Positions 1 to 8,450 of a DNA stretch of 64,000 bases are shown here, piece after piece. Numbering within the stretch: position 1 is the stretch's first letter; each line of letters starts with the position of its first letter. The stretch is from assembly GCF_009647655.1 (NCBI RefSeq), contig NZ_WJFD01000001.1, positions 1,364,001 through 1,428,000 on the forward strand, in the 5' to 3' direction. The DNA is from Chitinophaga sp. SYP-B3965. GTDB taxonomy: Bacteria; Bacteroidota; Bacteroidia; Chitinophagales; Chitinophagaceae. Both the position numbers and the translations under genes were made by a program. The notes below the pieces were generated by a model. That model did not search any database. It saw only the letters and a program-made list of their open reading frames with translations, and had not been told where the DNA came from.

Positions 1-124
1 TGATTTTGATTGATATTCAATGGCTCCCCGCAGGTTATCACTACAACTAATAGGGATTTTATATGTGAGAATTTGTAATAATTTTAGCCCCGATAACTAT
101 TTTTAACAGTTTAAATTGACACGC

Positions 125-520
125 ATGTCTAAATTTAACAAAGACGCCGGGAAGTTTATTTCCCTTATTCACGGCGCCAAGCTTACACAAGCTTACCGTA
201 TCGATCAGATCGATCGTAAAAAACACAAAGATCCGCTTTTGGCTGGTTTCTTCGGTCTGAACAAGGTTAATGAACTGCTGAACAAGAAAGAAGCCACCGG
301 CCTCCGGATCTATTATGGCATGGACATTGACGGTGATGGCAAACGTGATAAAAAATTCGTACTGGTTGCAGTAGATGAAAATGGCAATGATATCCTGCCT
401 TCGCAAGGAAATCAAGGCGCTAAAGATCAACCTGCTGATGATATCCTTGGTACAGATACTTATTGCCCTTTCGATTGCCCCAAAGCAAATCCTTTAAATT
501 CAGATTCAGATAACGGATAA
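125..520 (+). CDS. Small conserved hypothetical protein with DGDG motif, 131 aa
   Basis: I do not know a function for this protein. It is soluble, with no signal peptide or membrane segment. The centre (residues 59-89) contains a conserved-looking acidic stretch, YYGMDIDGDGKRDKK, followed by a VLVAVDENGND strand and turn, and the low-complexity tail carries CPFDCP at 114-119, a possible metal or redox site. I chose the ATG at 125 because the TTG nine bases upstream adds only three residues. It is followed after 8 nt by a seven-helix membrane protein and then a histidine kinase and response regulator, so the four genes probably form one transcript. A role as an input or output partner of that two-component system is inference from position only. 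Confidence 0.72.
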   Translation: MSKFNKDAGKFISLIHGAKLTQAYRIDQIDRKKHKDPLLAGFFGLNKVNELLNKKEATGLRIYYGMDIDGDGKRDKKFVLVAVDENGNDILPSQGNQGAKDQPADDILGTDTYCPFDCPKANPLNSDSDNG

Positions 521-528
521 AGAACTAA

Positions 529-1203
529 ATGCATCTTCATCATTATATCTTTTATTCCATGGTGGGGATCGAAGTATTACTTCTGATCCCCTTCTTTTTA
601 AATTTCCGATTCCTTAATAAGGAAGAACGGGTGATCTTCGCATATGCTATCGCGAATGCCTTTATGGGCGTGGTATCGGATATCATAGCCAGGATCTATC
701 ATAATAATATGATCTTCATCACCGCGATGATGCTCGTTCAGTTTTTCATCCTCACGATCTTTTACATTAACGTCCTAAAACATCCCAAAGCCAAAAAGAT
801 CTTACAGATGATACTGGGTGCCACTTTTATTCTTTGTGTCGTAGATTTTGCGATACTGGAAGGCCCCTTCGTATTTAACTCCATTTTCATTTCGTTCCGC
901 ACCTTTGTGCTTATTATTTACGGTGTGATATTCTTCCTCCAGTTAATGAGGGATGAAAGTCTGATCGAACAATCTATTTACATCAATACCCTTCCTGCTT
1001 TCTGGTTTAATGCGGGCCTCTTTGTGAGCCTGTGCTGTTCCTTCCCGCTGGACCTTTGCTTTAATTTCCTCCAAAAGGGCCCTCCGGGTGAAGAACTGCT
1101 CTCTATTTTCAGGGTTACGGCTTCTTTAACATGGAGTGGAGGCATATTTCAGGCAATTCTTTTTTATATTGGGCTCTTAAAAATCAAAGGAGTCAGAAGA
1201 TGA
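529..1203 (+). CDS. Seven-helix integral membrane protein, hypothetical, 224 aa
   Basis: Seven hydrophobic segments can be read at roughly residues 5-28, 34-54, 61-83, 91-110, 115-140, 152-178 and 196-217, so this is an inner-membrane protein with very short loops. No catalytic motif is recognisable. Its TGA stop overlaps the ATG of the downstream histidine kinase in an ATGA arrangement (1200-1203), which usually marks translational coupling. The kinase itself has only one transmembrane helix and no sensor domain, so this heptahelical protein could be the sensing component that passes a membrane signal to it. That role is inference; the coupling is seen directly. Confidence 0.75.
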   Translation: MHLHHYIFYSMVGIEVLLLIPFFLNFRFLNKEERVIFAYAIANAFMGVVSDIIARIYHNNMIFITAMMLVQFFILTIFYINVLKHPKAKKILQMILGATFILCVVDFAILEGPFVFNSIFISFRTFVLIIYGVIFFLQLMRDESLIEQSIYINTLPAFWFNAGLFVSLCCSFPLDLCFNFLQKGPPGEELLSIFRVTASLTWSGGIFQAILFYIGLLKIKGVRR

Positions 1204-2000
1204 ACACACTGCAATTAATATTAATAGGCACCATCGTTATGCTGAGCCTTGGTATTTTTGTTGTGGTAATGGTTGTATTACAGCAAAAGCAGGTGGTTCA
1301 GTATAAACTGAAGCTGAAGGATAAAGACCTTCAAATCCAGAAAGAACGACTGGTAGCTGTATTACAGGGGCAGGAAATTGAGCGCAAACGGATAGCGGAA
1401 GACCTCCACGATGAAGTGGGCGCGCAGTTATCCGTACTGAAACTCAACCTGAACCATCTTCAGCAGCTGGCCAGCAACGGAGAAGTGGAGCGGATCAAGG
1501 AAACCAAGGAATTTACAGACACCATCATACAACAACTACGGTTCATCTCCCAAAGCCTCCACCCTACCACCCTCGAAAATCTTGGCCTTAGCCATGCGCT
1601 GGATTCCTTCTCCAGCCTGATGAACAAGAACAAACAGATCCTGATCTCCTTCCGTACAGATGGTACCAGCTACCCGGTTGACCGGGAAAAGGCCCTGAAC
1701 GTGTATCGCGTTGTGCAGGAACTGATCAATAATATCCTCAAACACGCGGAAGCCCATAACGTGCTGATCACGTATGAAAGCTCTCCCAGCCTGCTAACCG
1801 TTCGCATTGAAGACGACGGGAATAGCAAATTAATTAAGGATCTCACCGAATTCCGCAAAAAAACAGGACATTTAGGGTTGAAAAATATCGAAAGCCGCTT
1901 GAATATTATCGGCGGAAATATCAACTTTGTGGAAAATTTGCCAAAAGGCACTGTTGCTGAGATCCGGGTGGATAACTATCAGCCTGTTTTAGTAAGTTAA
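1200..2000 (+). CDS. Sensor histidine kinase, NarL-associated (HisKA_3) type, 266 aa
   Basis: This membrane-bound kinase autophosphorylates on histidine and passes phosphate to the adjacent response regulator. One N-terminal transmembrane helix (about residues 4-27) is followed by a coiled-coil linker and a HisKA_3 dimerisation box, ERKRIAEDLHDEVGAQ, with His70 as the phospho-acceptor. The HATPase_c domain follows with an N-box (QELINNILKH, near 170-180), a DDG G1-type motif and a GHLGLKNI G2 box near 222. There is no PAS, GAF or periplasmic sensor, so sensing must come from the membrane helix or a partner. I chose the ATG at 1200, which overlaps the preceding stop, over an upstream ATG at 1131 that would lie inside the membrane protein's reading frame. 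Confidence 0.92.
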   Translation: MNTLQLILIGTIVMLSLGIFVVVMVVLQQKQVVQYKLKLKDKDLQIQKERLVAVLQGQEIERKRIAEDLHDEVGAQLSVLKLNLNHLQQLASNGEVERIKETKEFTDTIIQQLRFISQSLHPTTLENLGLSHALDSFSSLMNKNKQILISFRTDGTSYPVDREKALNVYRVVQELINNILKHAEAHNVLITYESSPSLLTVRIEDDGNSKLIKDLTEFRKKTGHLGLKNIESRLNIIGGNINFVENLPKGTVAEIRVDNYQPVLVS

Positions 2001-2013
2001 ACTTATTCCGTTT

Positions 2014-2673
2014 ATGCTACCGCCAATCAAAGTCGCCATTGCTGACGACCATAAAATATTCCGTAGTGGGGTGATCAATACGCTCACGCCCTATGCCAAT
2101 ATTAATGTGGTATTTGAAGCGGAAGACGGGGAACATCTCCTGGAGATCATGCAGGAACAACAACCTGATGTGATCCTGATGGACCTCAAGATGCCTAAAA
2201 TGGATGGTATCCAGGCTACCATCAAAGTAAAAGAAAAATATCCCCAGGTAAAGGTGATCATCCTCACCATGTATGAAGACGACAACTTCATCGTTCACCT
2301 TGTAGAGAACGGCGCCAACGCTTACCTGCTCAAGAACAGTGAGCCGGAAGAGATCTACGAAGCTATCTGCACTACTTTTGATAAAGGTTTCTACTTCAAT
2401 GAAAATGTAAACCTTGCCCTGCTTAAAAAGGTACTCCACAAAAACAAGCAACAATTCAAACCTACTTTCAAGAACGAAGTACAGCTCAGTGACCGGGAGC
2501 TGGAAGTACTGAAGCTCATTTGCAATGAATTCACTACGCAGGAAATTTCTGAGCAGATCTTCCTGAGCCCCCGTACTGTGGAAGGCCTTCGGCAGAAACT
2601 GCTGGAGAAACTTAACGTAAAAAACACTGTAGGCCTTGTACTCTATGCATTCCGGAATGGATTGATTGAATAG
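2014..2673 (+). CDS. Response regulator, NarL/LuxR family, 219 aa
   Basis: This is the cognate regulator of the kinase ending 13 nt upstream. The receiver domain (1-125) has the acidic pair D11/D12, the phospho-acceptor Asp57 in LMDLKMPKMDG, the conserved Thr in IILTMYED and the Lys in AYLLKN. The C-terminal LuxR-type helix-turn-helix begins at LSDRELEVLKLI (about 155) and continues through ISEQIFLSPRTVEGLRQKL. It should act as a cytoplasmic transcription factor. Its targets cannot be read from the window; autoregulation of the four-gene cassette starting at 125 would be the simplest case. Confidence 0.93.
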   Translation: MLPPIKVAIADDHKIFRSGVINTLTPYANINVVFEAEDGEHLLEIMQEQQPDVILMDLKMPKMDGIQATIKVKEKYPQVKVIILTMYEDDNFIVHLVENGANAYLLKNSEPEEIYEAICTTFDKGFYFNENVNLALLKKVLHKNKQQFKPTFKNEVQLSDRELEVLKLICNEFTTQEISEQIFLSPRTVEGLRQKLLEKLNVKNTVGLVLYAFRNGLIE

Positions 2674-2680
2674 GTTTTCT

Positions 2681-2688
2681 TACATTCG
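2681..2688 (+). promoter_or_regulatory. Possible -7 box (TACATTCG) of the DUF2911 gene
   Basis: TACATTCG lies 30 nt before the ATG of the DUF2911 gene and differs from the Bacteroidota -7 consensus TAnnTTTG at one base. The same TAnnTTCGC variant occurs before the genes at 25139 and 48006. No clear TTTG -33 element is present at the right distance, so this is tentative. Confidence 0.35.
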
Positions 2689-2718
2689 CGCAGAATTCTT
2701 ACCACCAAATAATAAACT

Positions 2719-3552
2719 ATGAAACAATTTCTATCTGCTGTGGCGGTTTGCCTGCTAACTGCATCTGCTTCTATGGGCCAGGGTATTAAAACACCAGCGG
2801 CCAGTCCTACCCAAACTATCAAACAGCAATTTGCGCTTTCTGCTGTAGAAGTTACTTATTCCCGTCCGCTGGCTAAAGGGCGTACTATTATGGGCGACCT
2901 CGTACCTTATGACAAATTATGGCGTACTGGTGCTAACAATCCTACCAAGATCACTTTTGGTGAAGATGTTAAGCTGAATGGACAAGCTGTACCTGCTGGT
3001 TCTTATGCATTATATACTGTTCCTTCCAAAACTGGCTGGGAGATTATAATTAACGATGGCCTGAAGAACTGGGGTGTTGATGGTTACAAGAAAGAAAATG
3101 ATCTGGTGCGGTTTCAGACGGAATCACAAAAATTGCCTTTCGCTGTTGAATCGTTCATGATCATGTTTGAGAATGTTCGTCCTACTGCGATGACGATGAT
3201 GCTGGCCTGGGAGAAAACGCTTGTGCCTATTGAGATCACTGCTGATATTGATGGTAAAGTAATGGCGCAGATCGATAGTGCCATGGCGACTGAAAAGAAA
3301 CCTTATTTCTCTGCGGCTTCCTATTATTATGACTCTGGTAAAGATCTGAAAAAGGCGTTGAGCTGGGCTGATGCTGCTACGAAAGAAGCGCCTAAGGCTT
3401 TCTACATTTTTCACCTGAAAGCTAAGATACAGGCTAGATTGGGTGATAAAGCGGGTGCGAAGGCTACTGCTTTGCAGTCTATTGCTTTGGCGAAGGAAGC
3501 GAAGAATGATGACTATGTGGCTTTGAATGAGAAGCTGATGGCTAATTTGTAG
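2719..3552 (+). CDS. Exported DUF2911 family protein, 277 aa
   Basis: A signal peptide (residues 1-20, ending near SMGQG) predicts export to the periplasm. Residues about 23-165 match the DUF2911 pattern familiar in Bacteroidota, including the RPLAKGRTIMGDLVPYDKLW and RTGANNPTKI stretches and PAGSYALYTVPS. The remaining 110 residues are alpha-helical, with a TPR-like alternation of Ala, Lys and aromatic residues (SWADAATKEAPKAFYIFHLK). The biochemical function of DUF2911 is not established. It stands alone, with its own candidate promoter at 2681 and a strong terminator at 3577-3609. Confidence 0.85.
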   Translation: MKQFLSAVAVCLLTASASMGQGIKTPAASPTQTIKQQFALSAVEVTYSRPLAKGRTIMGDLVPYDKLWRTGANNPTKITFGEDVKLNGQAVPAGSYALYTVPSKTGWEIIINDGLKNWGVDGYKKENDLVRFQTESQKLPFAVESFMIMFENVRPTAMTMMLAWEKTLVPIEITADIDGKVMAQIDSAMATEKKPYFSAASYYYDSGKDLKKALSWADAATKEAPKAFYIFHLKAKIQARLGDKAGAKATALQSIALAKEAKNDDYVALNEKLMANL

Positions 3553-3576
3553 TTTGCTTACTGCGATAATTTTTTG

Positions 3577-3609
3577 AGAGGCTGGTCGTTTTGATCGGCC
3601 TCTTTTTTT
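3577..3609 (+). terminator. Rho-independent terminator of the DUF2911 gene
   Basis: An 11-bp stem is formed by AGAGGCTGGTC and GATCGGCCTCT (with two G-T pairs) around a GTTTT loop, followed directly by a run of seven T. It starts 24 nt after the stop codon. Confidence 0.85.
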
Positions 3610-3610
3610 A

Positions 3611-3865
3611 TGTAGAGAGCTTGCCGCGCAGCAAAGGGCGGTGTTTTTTTTCTTTTTAGGGGTGGTTTTTTGTTTAAGGATGGGTGTTTTAGAAGAGGGA
3701 TGTTTTTTCTCTTTGGGGAAGGATGATTTTGCCCGCTGCAGGGGGGAGTTTTTTTTCTTTTAAAGGGATGTTTTTTGTTTAAGGATGGGTGTTTTAGAAG
3801 AGGGCTGTGTTTTTTCTTTGAGGAAAGGATGATTTATTTAAAGAAATAGTATTTCAATTTTAAAT
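3611..3865. repeat. Non-coding gap with two-copy 105-bp direct repeat and a CCGCGC-GGGCGG element
   Basis: The gap between the DUF2911 gene and the symporter gene has no credible gene. It is T/G-rich on the plus strand. A block containing GTTTAAGGATGGGTGTTTTA is present at 3672 and again at 3777, a 105-bp period, with diverged flanks of about 80 bp each. The first block is preceded at 3621-3642 by a copy of the element TTGCCGCGCAGCAAAGGGCGG, which recurs at 8.45-8.8 kb and at 22.8-23.1 kb in this window. The inverted copy at 3866-3903 is listed as a terminator. Confidence 0.7.
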
Positions 3866-3903
3866 AAAAAGTTTACCGCCCTTTGCAGCGCGGCAAACTT
3901 TTT
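3866..3903 (-). terminator. Bidirectional terminator at the 3' end of the symporter operon
   Basis: AAAAAGTTT pairs with AAACTTTTT, then after one A-C mismatch CCGC pairs with GCGG, enclosing a 10-nt loop. The A/T flanks give a T-run on either strand. It begins 6 nt beyond the stop of the minus-strand symporter. The core is an inverted copy of the dispersed CCGCGCTGCAAAGGGCGG element. Confidence 0.75.
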
Positions 3904-3909
3904 CCTTTT

Positions 3910-5610
3910 TTATGGAATTGTGTTAATTTTCTTTGGTGCTATTAATTGCCACAGCCAGGCGAAGAGCATCACGAATGCACATCCAATCAGATTCAGCCAT
4001 AGGAAAGAAACAATATCCAGCAGCCAAACAAGAACTACGCCTATTTCGGCCATGATTGCTCCCTGAAAAACGGCTGTGCCCCTGATCTTTTTCATGCCGA
4101 AGGCGACTACAAAAATACCTAATATGGTGCCATAGAATAAGGAGCCCAGGATGTTTACGGCTTCTATCAGGCTGCCTAAGTTTGTCGCAAACATGGCTAC
4201 GGCTACGCTGAAAATACCCCAGCCTAACGTTATGTATTTGGACATCCGTAAGTTTTCTGCATCAGAGCAGTTGGGATTTATCAGGCGTTGATAGATGTCT
4301 ACCATGGAACTGGATGCTAAGGAATTAAGAGCGCCGGCAATACTTCCCCAGGAAGCGAGGAAAATAATGGCGATCAACAATCCTACTAATCCTTTGGGGA
4401 GATTGTTCACTACGAAATGGAGGAAAATGTAGTTGGTATCATTGTCCTCTGCACCGGGTAAGGCTGTGCGGATCAGCTTTCGGGCGGAATCCCTTGTTTT
4501 CATGGACAAGGTATCTGCATCCTTCAACAACACCTGTAATTCGTTTATCTGTTTCTCGTTATCTGTTTCCAGGGCTGCTGCCATGGCTTTTACATGTGTT
4601 TCTTTTACAGTGAACAGGGAATCATATCGCGCTTCCTGTTCTGCCATTAAGGGTGCATATTTTGTGTTGTGCACCCTGTCCAGTTCGCCTTTATTAAAAG
4701 TGATAGGTGCTCTGAAATACAGGTAGAAAACAAATACCAATGCTCCTATCAGCATGATCAGGAATTGCATGGGTACTTTTACGAGACCGTTCATGAGCAG
4801 GCCTACCCTGCTTTCAGTTAAAGTTTTAGCAGTGAGGTAACGTCCTACCTGGCTTTGGTCTGTACCAAAATAAGAGAGTGCAAGGAAGAAACCTCCTATT
4901 ACGCCGCTCCAAATGTTATATCGGTCTTTTAGATTGAAATCAGTTACGATCACATTCAGCTTTCCCATTTTACCGGATACATGCAGGGCTTCTGAAAAAC
5001 CGATGTTGTCCGGCAGCAGTTTTACGACCATCCAGCCTGAAAGGAACATGCCCGTGAAGATGATGGCTAATTGCAGGGATTGTGTGTAGGATACGGCTTT
5101 GGTGCCACCGTACATAGTATAAAAGATCACCAGCCCACCCATTACAATATTGGTGTAATAGATGTTCCAGCCTAATAAAGAAGACAATATAATAGAAGGC
5201 GCATAGATACTGATACCAGTGGACAAACCGCGTTGTATGAGGAACAGGAAAGAGGTGAGCGTACGTGTTTTCAGGTCAAAACGTTTCTCCAGGAACTCGT
5301 ATGCGGTGATCACTTTCAACCTGCTGAAAATGGGGACGAATGCTATACAGATCACGATCATGGCGAGCGGCAGCCCAAAGTAGTATTGCACGAAACGCAT
5401 GCCATCTGCATATGCCTGGCCGGGAGCGGACAGGAAAGTGATGGCACTGGCCTGTGTACCCATGATAGAAAGCAACACGATATACCATGGCATGGTGCGG
5501 TTTCCCATGAAATAGCTGTCCATGTTCTTTTGTCCGCGGCTTTTCCAGACCCCGTATAAAATGATAGCAGTTAACGTGAAAACAAGTACGATCCAGTCCT
5601 GAAAACTCAT
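3910..5610 (-). CDS. Sodium:solute symporter (SSS family), 566 aa
   Basis: This inner-membrane transporter should couple sodium entry to uptake of a small solute. The N-terminus reads as an SSS protein (WKSRGQKNMDSYFMGNRTMP and GTQASAITFLSAPGQAYADG), and about 13 hydrophobic helices follow. The family signature region SSSMVDIYQRLI is present after residue 430. A hydrophilic insertion of about 100 residues, rich in charged residues and probably helical, separates two helices around residues 330-420, longer than in typical SSS members. I chose the ATG at 5610 because it overlaps the stop of the 40-residue upstream gene (ATGA) and gives the normal SSS start. It is the last gene of a four-gene operon with a PIG-L deacetylase, which suggests import of an amino-sugar or a related released product (inference). 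Confidence 0.9.
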   Translation of the reverse strand: MSFQDWIVLVFTLTAIILYGVWKSRGQKNMDSYFMGNRTMPWYIVLLSIMGTQASAITFLSAPGQAYADGMRFVQYYFGLPLAMIVICIAFVPIFSRLKVITAYEFLEKRFDLKTRTLTSFLFLIQRGLSTGISIYAPSIILSSLLGWNIYYTNIVMGGLVIFYTMYGGTKAVSYTQSLQLAIIFTGMFLSGWMVVKLLPDNIGFSEALHVSGKMGKLNVIVTDFNLKDRYNIWSGVIGGFFLALSYFGTDQSQVGRYLTAKTLTESRVGLLMNGLVKVPMQFLIMLIGALVFVFYLYFRAPITFNKGELDRVHNTKYAPLMAEQEARYDSLFTVKETHVKAMAAALETDNEKQINELQVLLKDADTLSMKTRDSARKLIRTALPGAEDNDTNYIFLHFVVNNLPKGLVGLLIAIIFLASWGSIAGALNSLASSSMVDIYQRLINPNCSDAENLRMSKYITLGWGIFSVAVAMFATNLGSLIEAVNILGSLFYGTILGIFVVAFGMKKIRGTAVFQGAIMAEIGVVLVWLLDIVSFLWLNLIGCAFVMLFAWLWQLIAPKKINTIP

Positions 5611-5729
5611 GAATATGTTTTGGTGAACAGATAGAAAAAAATGATCAATGCCACGAGCCAGCCGGCAATAACCCAATACCAGGTGGACCAACGTGAAAAT
5701 AAGGGTGGCTTCTCGTTTGATTCAGTCAT
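5607..5729 (-). CDS. 40-residue single-helix membrane protein, putative symporter companion
   Basis: A short reading frame begins with ATG at 5729 and ends with a TGA that overlaps the symporter ATG by four bases. The product has a charged N-terminus (MTESNEKPPLFSRWS) and one Trp-rich transmembrane helix (about residues 17-36, WYWVIAGWLVALIIFFYLF). Small one- or two-helix partners are known for several SSS transporters (DUF4212 or DUF485 type), so a role as accessory subunit is plausible, but I cannot assign it to those families. The tight coupling at both ends (2 nt from the upstream gene, overlap with the downstream one) is good evidence that it is translated. Confidence 0.7.
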   Translation of the reverse strand: MTESNEKPPLFSRWSTWYWVIAGWLVALIIFFYLFTKTYS

Positions 5730-5731
5730 GA

Positions 5732-5890
5732 TCAATTCCTTTTAGATAAAAAAGCTCCGCTTAATAATCCTAAAGCAAGGCCTATCAATAATCCAACGCG
5801 TACGTTTTTCATCATGAAACCGAGCAGCAGTGCCAATCCGATACAGAAGAGCGCTGAGATCCTAAAACGGCTGAAGCTTTGATTACTCAT
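5732..5890 (-). CDS. 52-residue two-helix membrane protein
   Basis: The reading frame from ATG at 5890 to TGA at 5732 fills exactly the space between the PIG-L deacetylase stop (5893) and the next small gene (ATG at 5729). It encodes two hydrophobic stretches separated by a short basic turn: ISALFCIGLALLLGFMM and VGLLIGLALGLLSGAFL, the second Gly-rich like a close-packing helix, and ends with a basic SKRN tail. I do not recognise a family. Position suggests it works with the symporter or anchors a complex with it. Confidence 0.65.
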   Translation of the reverse strand: MSNQSFSRFRISALFCIGLALLLGFMMKNVRVGLLIGLALGLLSGAFLSKRN

Positions 5891-5892
5891 AA

Positions 5893-8364
5893 TTATTTCG
5901 ATATCATGTTCACAAATAAACGGTATGCTCCTGGAACACCAGCTGGTAGCTGGCGGAAGAAGGCTAAACCGGTATATACGTATTTTCCTTTACCGTAGTT
6001 GGCTATAATTGTTGATCCATCCAGCGAACGTTCGCCGGGATCATTCATCTCTAATGGTTTCAGGTAGGCGCTGTTTACGCTGGCAGGGTAATATAATCCA
6101 CGTTCCTGTATCCAGCCGTCAAAATCTTTTTGGCCGATTTCGTTTGGATAAGTGAATACTTTATCCTGTGGTAACAGGAATTTTACGGGAGCTGCTTCGT
6201 TTGTTGTCCTGTCGCGAGAGAGGCTGAAAGGGAAAGGGCCGAGCTGGTCTGTGGCCAGGTTGCCGCTTACGTTATATTGGATCAGCAATGTGCCGCCGTT
6301 CTTTACATAATCCAGTAAACGTGGCTGCCAGTAACGGAGACGATCTTGTGTGTTGTATGCGCGAACACCTGTGATGATGGCATCAAATTGTGCAAGGTCT
6401 CCCTGCATGATCTCTTTTTCTCCCAGCAGGCTTACTTCGTATCCTACCTGGCGTAATGATTCTGCTACTTTATCTCCTGCGCCTGGAATGTAACCGAGTT
6501 TGCGGCCATTGTATTTCAGGTTTACCGTAACGAGTCTTGCGCTGGCAGATGGGAAAATAGTGATGGAAGGAATATGATCATATTCGATGGTGGTCATGCT
6601 TTGCGTATACTCCTTTCCGTTAGTGGATACGGCTACGGTCATGGTATCTACGATATTCTGGCCGTTTATTTTTACGGGGGAAACATGGAATATTACTTCT
6701 GTTTCATCTCCTTTTCCTGTGAGGGAATATGGGATGGAAGCTTTATCTGCTTTGAACCCTGCTGGTAATTGCAAACTTACGGTACCACTCACATTGCTCT
6801 TCATGGAGTGGATCTTTACCGGAACAGTTTGTGGTTCTGTTTTGGTGAAGACGAACACCTGGTTGCTGAGTGATGCAATGACTGGTGGTGCTATCACCAG
6901 CGGACGGTATATTTCTCCTTTTACGGGATCTGTGAATTTATAAATGAAAGGTCTTTCTACTGCGATCACTTCATCTTCTACTTTTAAATAGAAAGTAGCG
7001 CTGAGGGCTGGGATGTTTTCCGGGTGGCCTATCAGGCTTTCGTCTTTTATGGTGTAGGTGCCGATCGGATGTGGCTCCTGCAGCCAGTAAGGTTGTGATA
7101 TAGCTGTTTCTGCCGGGATGGCTACTGTTTTCTGGAAGGTGGTGAACTTGTTGTAAGCAAGTGGTTGCTGAATAGCGGTATCTTTTCCGTTGATGCTGAT
7201 CTTTTCCAGCGTTACGGTTATGTTACTGCGGTTGATCAGCTGAAGATTGCTGCCCATTGTTTCACCGGGTACTACTTCTGCGGATGTGCTGAATGCTTCT
7301 GCCCAGATGCCTGCGCAGGCGAGGATCAGTTTATCTGTTTCGCGGAGTTTTAGTGTTTTCCAATAACCGTCCGGTAGTGCTTTGATCTTTTTGCGGATCT
7401 CCAACAGCTGTGGGATGGTGGCTGATGGGTTTTCCATGTTGTAATTTTTGCCGGCGGCGTTTACCAGTTCCTGGATGGCTTTTTGGTTTATACGGGGCCA
7501 GTCGGTTTGGATGCCATCCATCAGGCTGGTCTTTGGTTTATCTCCTTTGATGGTTTCGAAATATTCTATGGAAGTACCTCTGCTGGATGGAACGCCGAAG
7601 CCCTGGCTTTTATGCTGGGAGCGGCTTTCTGCGGCTATTTCTCCGAAACCTTTGCCAAGTAAAGGGTTATAGGCGCCGAGGTCCATTTTGAACTGATCTT
7701 CAGATGTGGTGTTGTTACCACCGAAATTGAAGGTGTTCCATAATATGCGTTTGGCTTGCCATACTTTTACTTTGCTGAGTTGTTCCGGGTATTTTGTTGG
7801 ATCTGCTGCGGCATCAAATGCTTCTGCGGCTAATACTGCGGAGGCGGTGTGATGTCCATGGCCTGCGCGGCTGTCTGCAGGGAACCTGCAGATGATCACA
7901 TCGGGCTGGAAGTTGCGGATGATCCAGACTACGTCTCCTAAGATCTTTTTGCGGTCCCAGATGGTGAAGGTTTCTTCCTGGTTTTTGGAGAAGCCAAAGT
8001 CGTTGGCGCGGGTGAAGAATTGTTCTGCTCCATCTATTCGTCTTGCTGCGAGGAGTTCTTGTGTGCGAATGAGGCCTAACTGTTCTGCTTGTTCGTTGCC
8101 GATCAGGTTTTGGCCGCCGTCTCCTCTTGTGAGGGAGAGGTAACCTGTGCGGTAGAGGCTTTCTTTTGAGAGGAAGCCTAGTAGTTTGGTGTTTTCGTCG
8201 TCCGGGTGGGCGGCGATATATAGTACGCTTCCTAGTGTGGCGAGTTTTTTGAGCTGGAGTTTGATCTCTGCAGCGTTTAGTGCCGGAGCGGTTTGAGCGG
8301 ATGTTCGGATAGTGGCTGGCATTAGCAGGGATGCCAGTAGAATAAAGTTGCGGATATTTAACAT
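5893..8364 (-). CDS. Exported PIG-L family deacetylase with C-terminal glutamine-amidotransferase-like domain, 823 aa
   Basis: PIG-L (LmbE-like) enzymes are zinc hydrolases that remove N-acetyl groups from amino-sugar substrates. A signal peptide (1-24) predicts export. The PIG-L domain has the zinc-binding AAHPDDE motif at 51-57 and the second metal motif GHGHHT at 168-173. A long beta-rich middle (about 330-620) resembles immunoglobulin-like or NPCBM-type modules (inference), and residues about 620-800 resemble a ThuA/GATase-like Rossmann fold, with DAIITGVRAYN and a GGTLLIQYNVSG segment but no obvious catalytic Cys. It is the first gene of an operon with two small membrane proteins and an SSS symporter, fitting periplasmic trimming of a sugar followed by uptake. 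The substrate is unknown. Confidence 0.88.
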   Translation of the reverse strand: MLNIRNFILLASLLMPATIRTSAQTAPALNAAEIKLQLKKLATLGSVLYIAAHPDDENTKLLGFLSKESLYRTGYLSLTRGDGGQNLIGNEQAEQLGLIRTQELLAARRIDGAEQFFTRANDFGFSKNQEETFTIWDRKKILGDVVWIIRNFQPDVIICRFPADSRAGHGHHTASAVLAAEAFDAAADPTKYPEQLSKVKVWQAKRILWNTFNFGGNNTTSEDQFKMDLGAYNPLLGKGFGEIAAESRSQHKSQGFGVPSSRGTSIEYFETIKGDKPKTSLMDGIQTDWPRINQKAIQELVNAAGKNYNMENPSATIPQLLEIRKKIKALPDGYWKTLKLRETDKLILACAGIWAEAFSTSAEVVPGETMGSNLQLINRSNITVTLEKISINGKDTAIQQPLAYNKFTTFQKTVAIPAETAISQPYWLQEPHPIGTYTIKDESLIGHPENIPALSATFYLKVEDEVIAVERPFIYKFTDPVKGEIYRPLVIAPPVIASLSNQVFVFTKTEPQTVPVKIHSMKSNVSGTVSLQLPAGFKADKASIPYSLTGKGDETEVIFHVSPVKINGQNIVDTMTVAVSTNGKEYTQSMTTIEYDHIPSITIFPSASARLVTVNLKYNGRKLGYIPGAGDKVAESLRQVGYEVSLLGEKEIMQGDLAQFDAIITGVRAYNTQDRLRYWQPRLLDYVKNGGTLLIQYNVSGNLATDQLGPFPFSLSRDRTTNEAAPVKFLLPQDKVFTYPNEIGQKDFDGWIQERGLYYPASVNSAYLKPLEMNDPGERSLDGSTIIANYGKGKYVYTGLAFFRQLPAGVPGAYRLFVNMISK

Positions 8365-8450
8365 GAAATAGCTTCCTGGTTTAAATCAAGTTGTCAAAAA
8401 TAATCATTAATCTGGTGAACGGTGTACCGTTTGTGGATTTTCATCTTGGA

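Noticed and set aside
1131-1199. Upstream ATG for the first histidine kinase
   Set aside because: It lies inside the coding region of the seven-helix protein; the ATG at 1200 overlaps that gene's stop in the usual coupled form.
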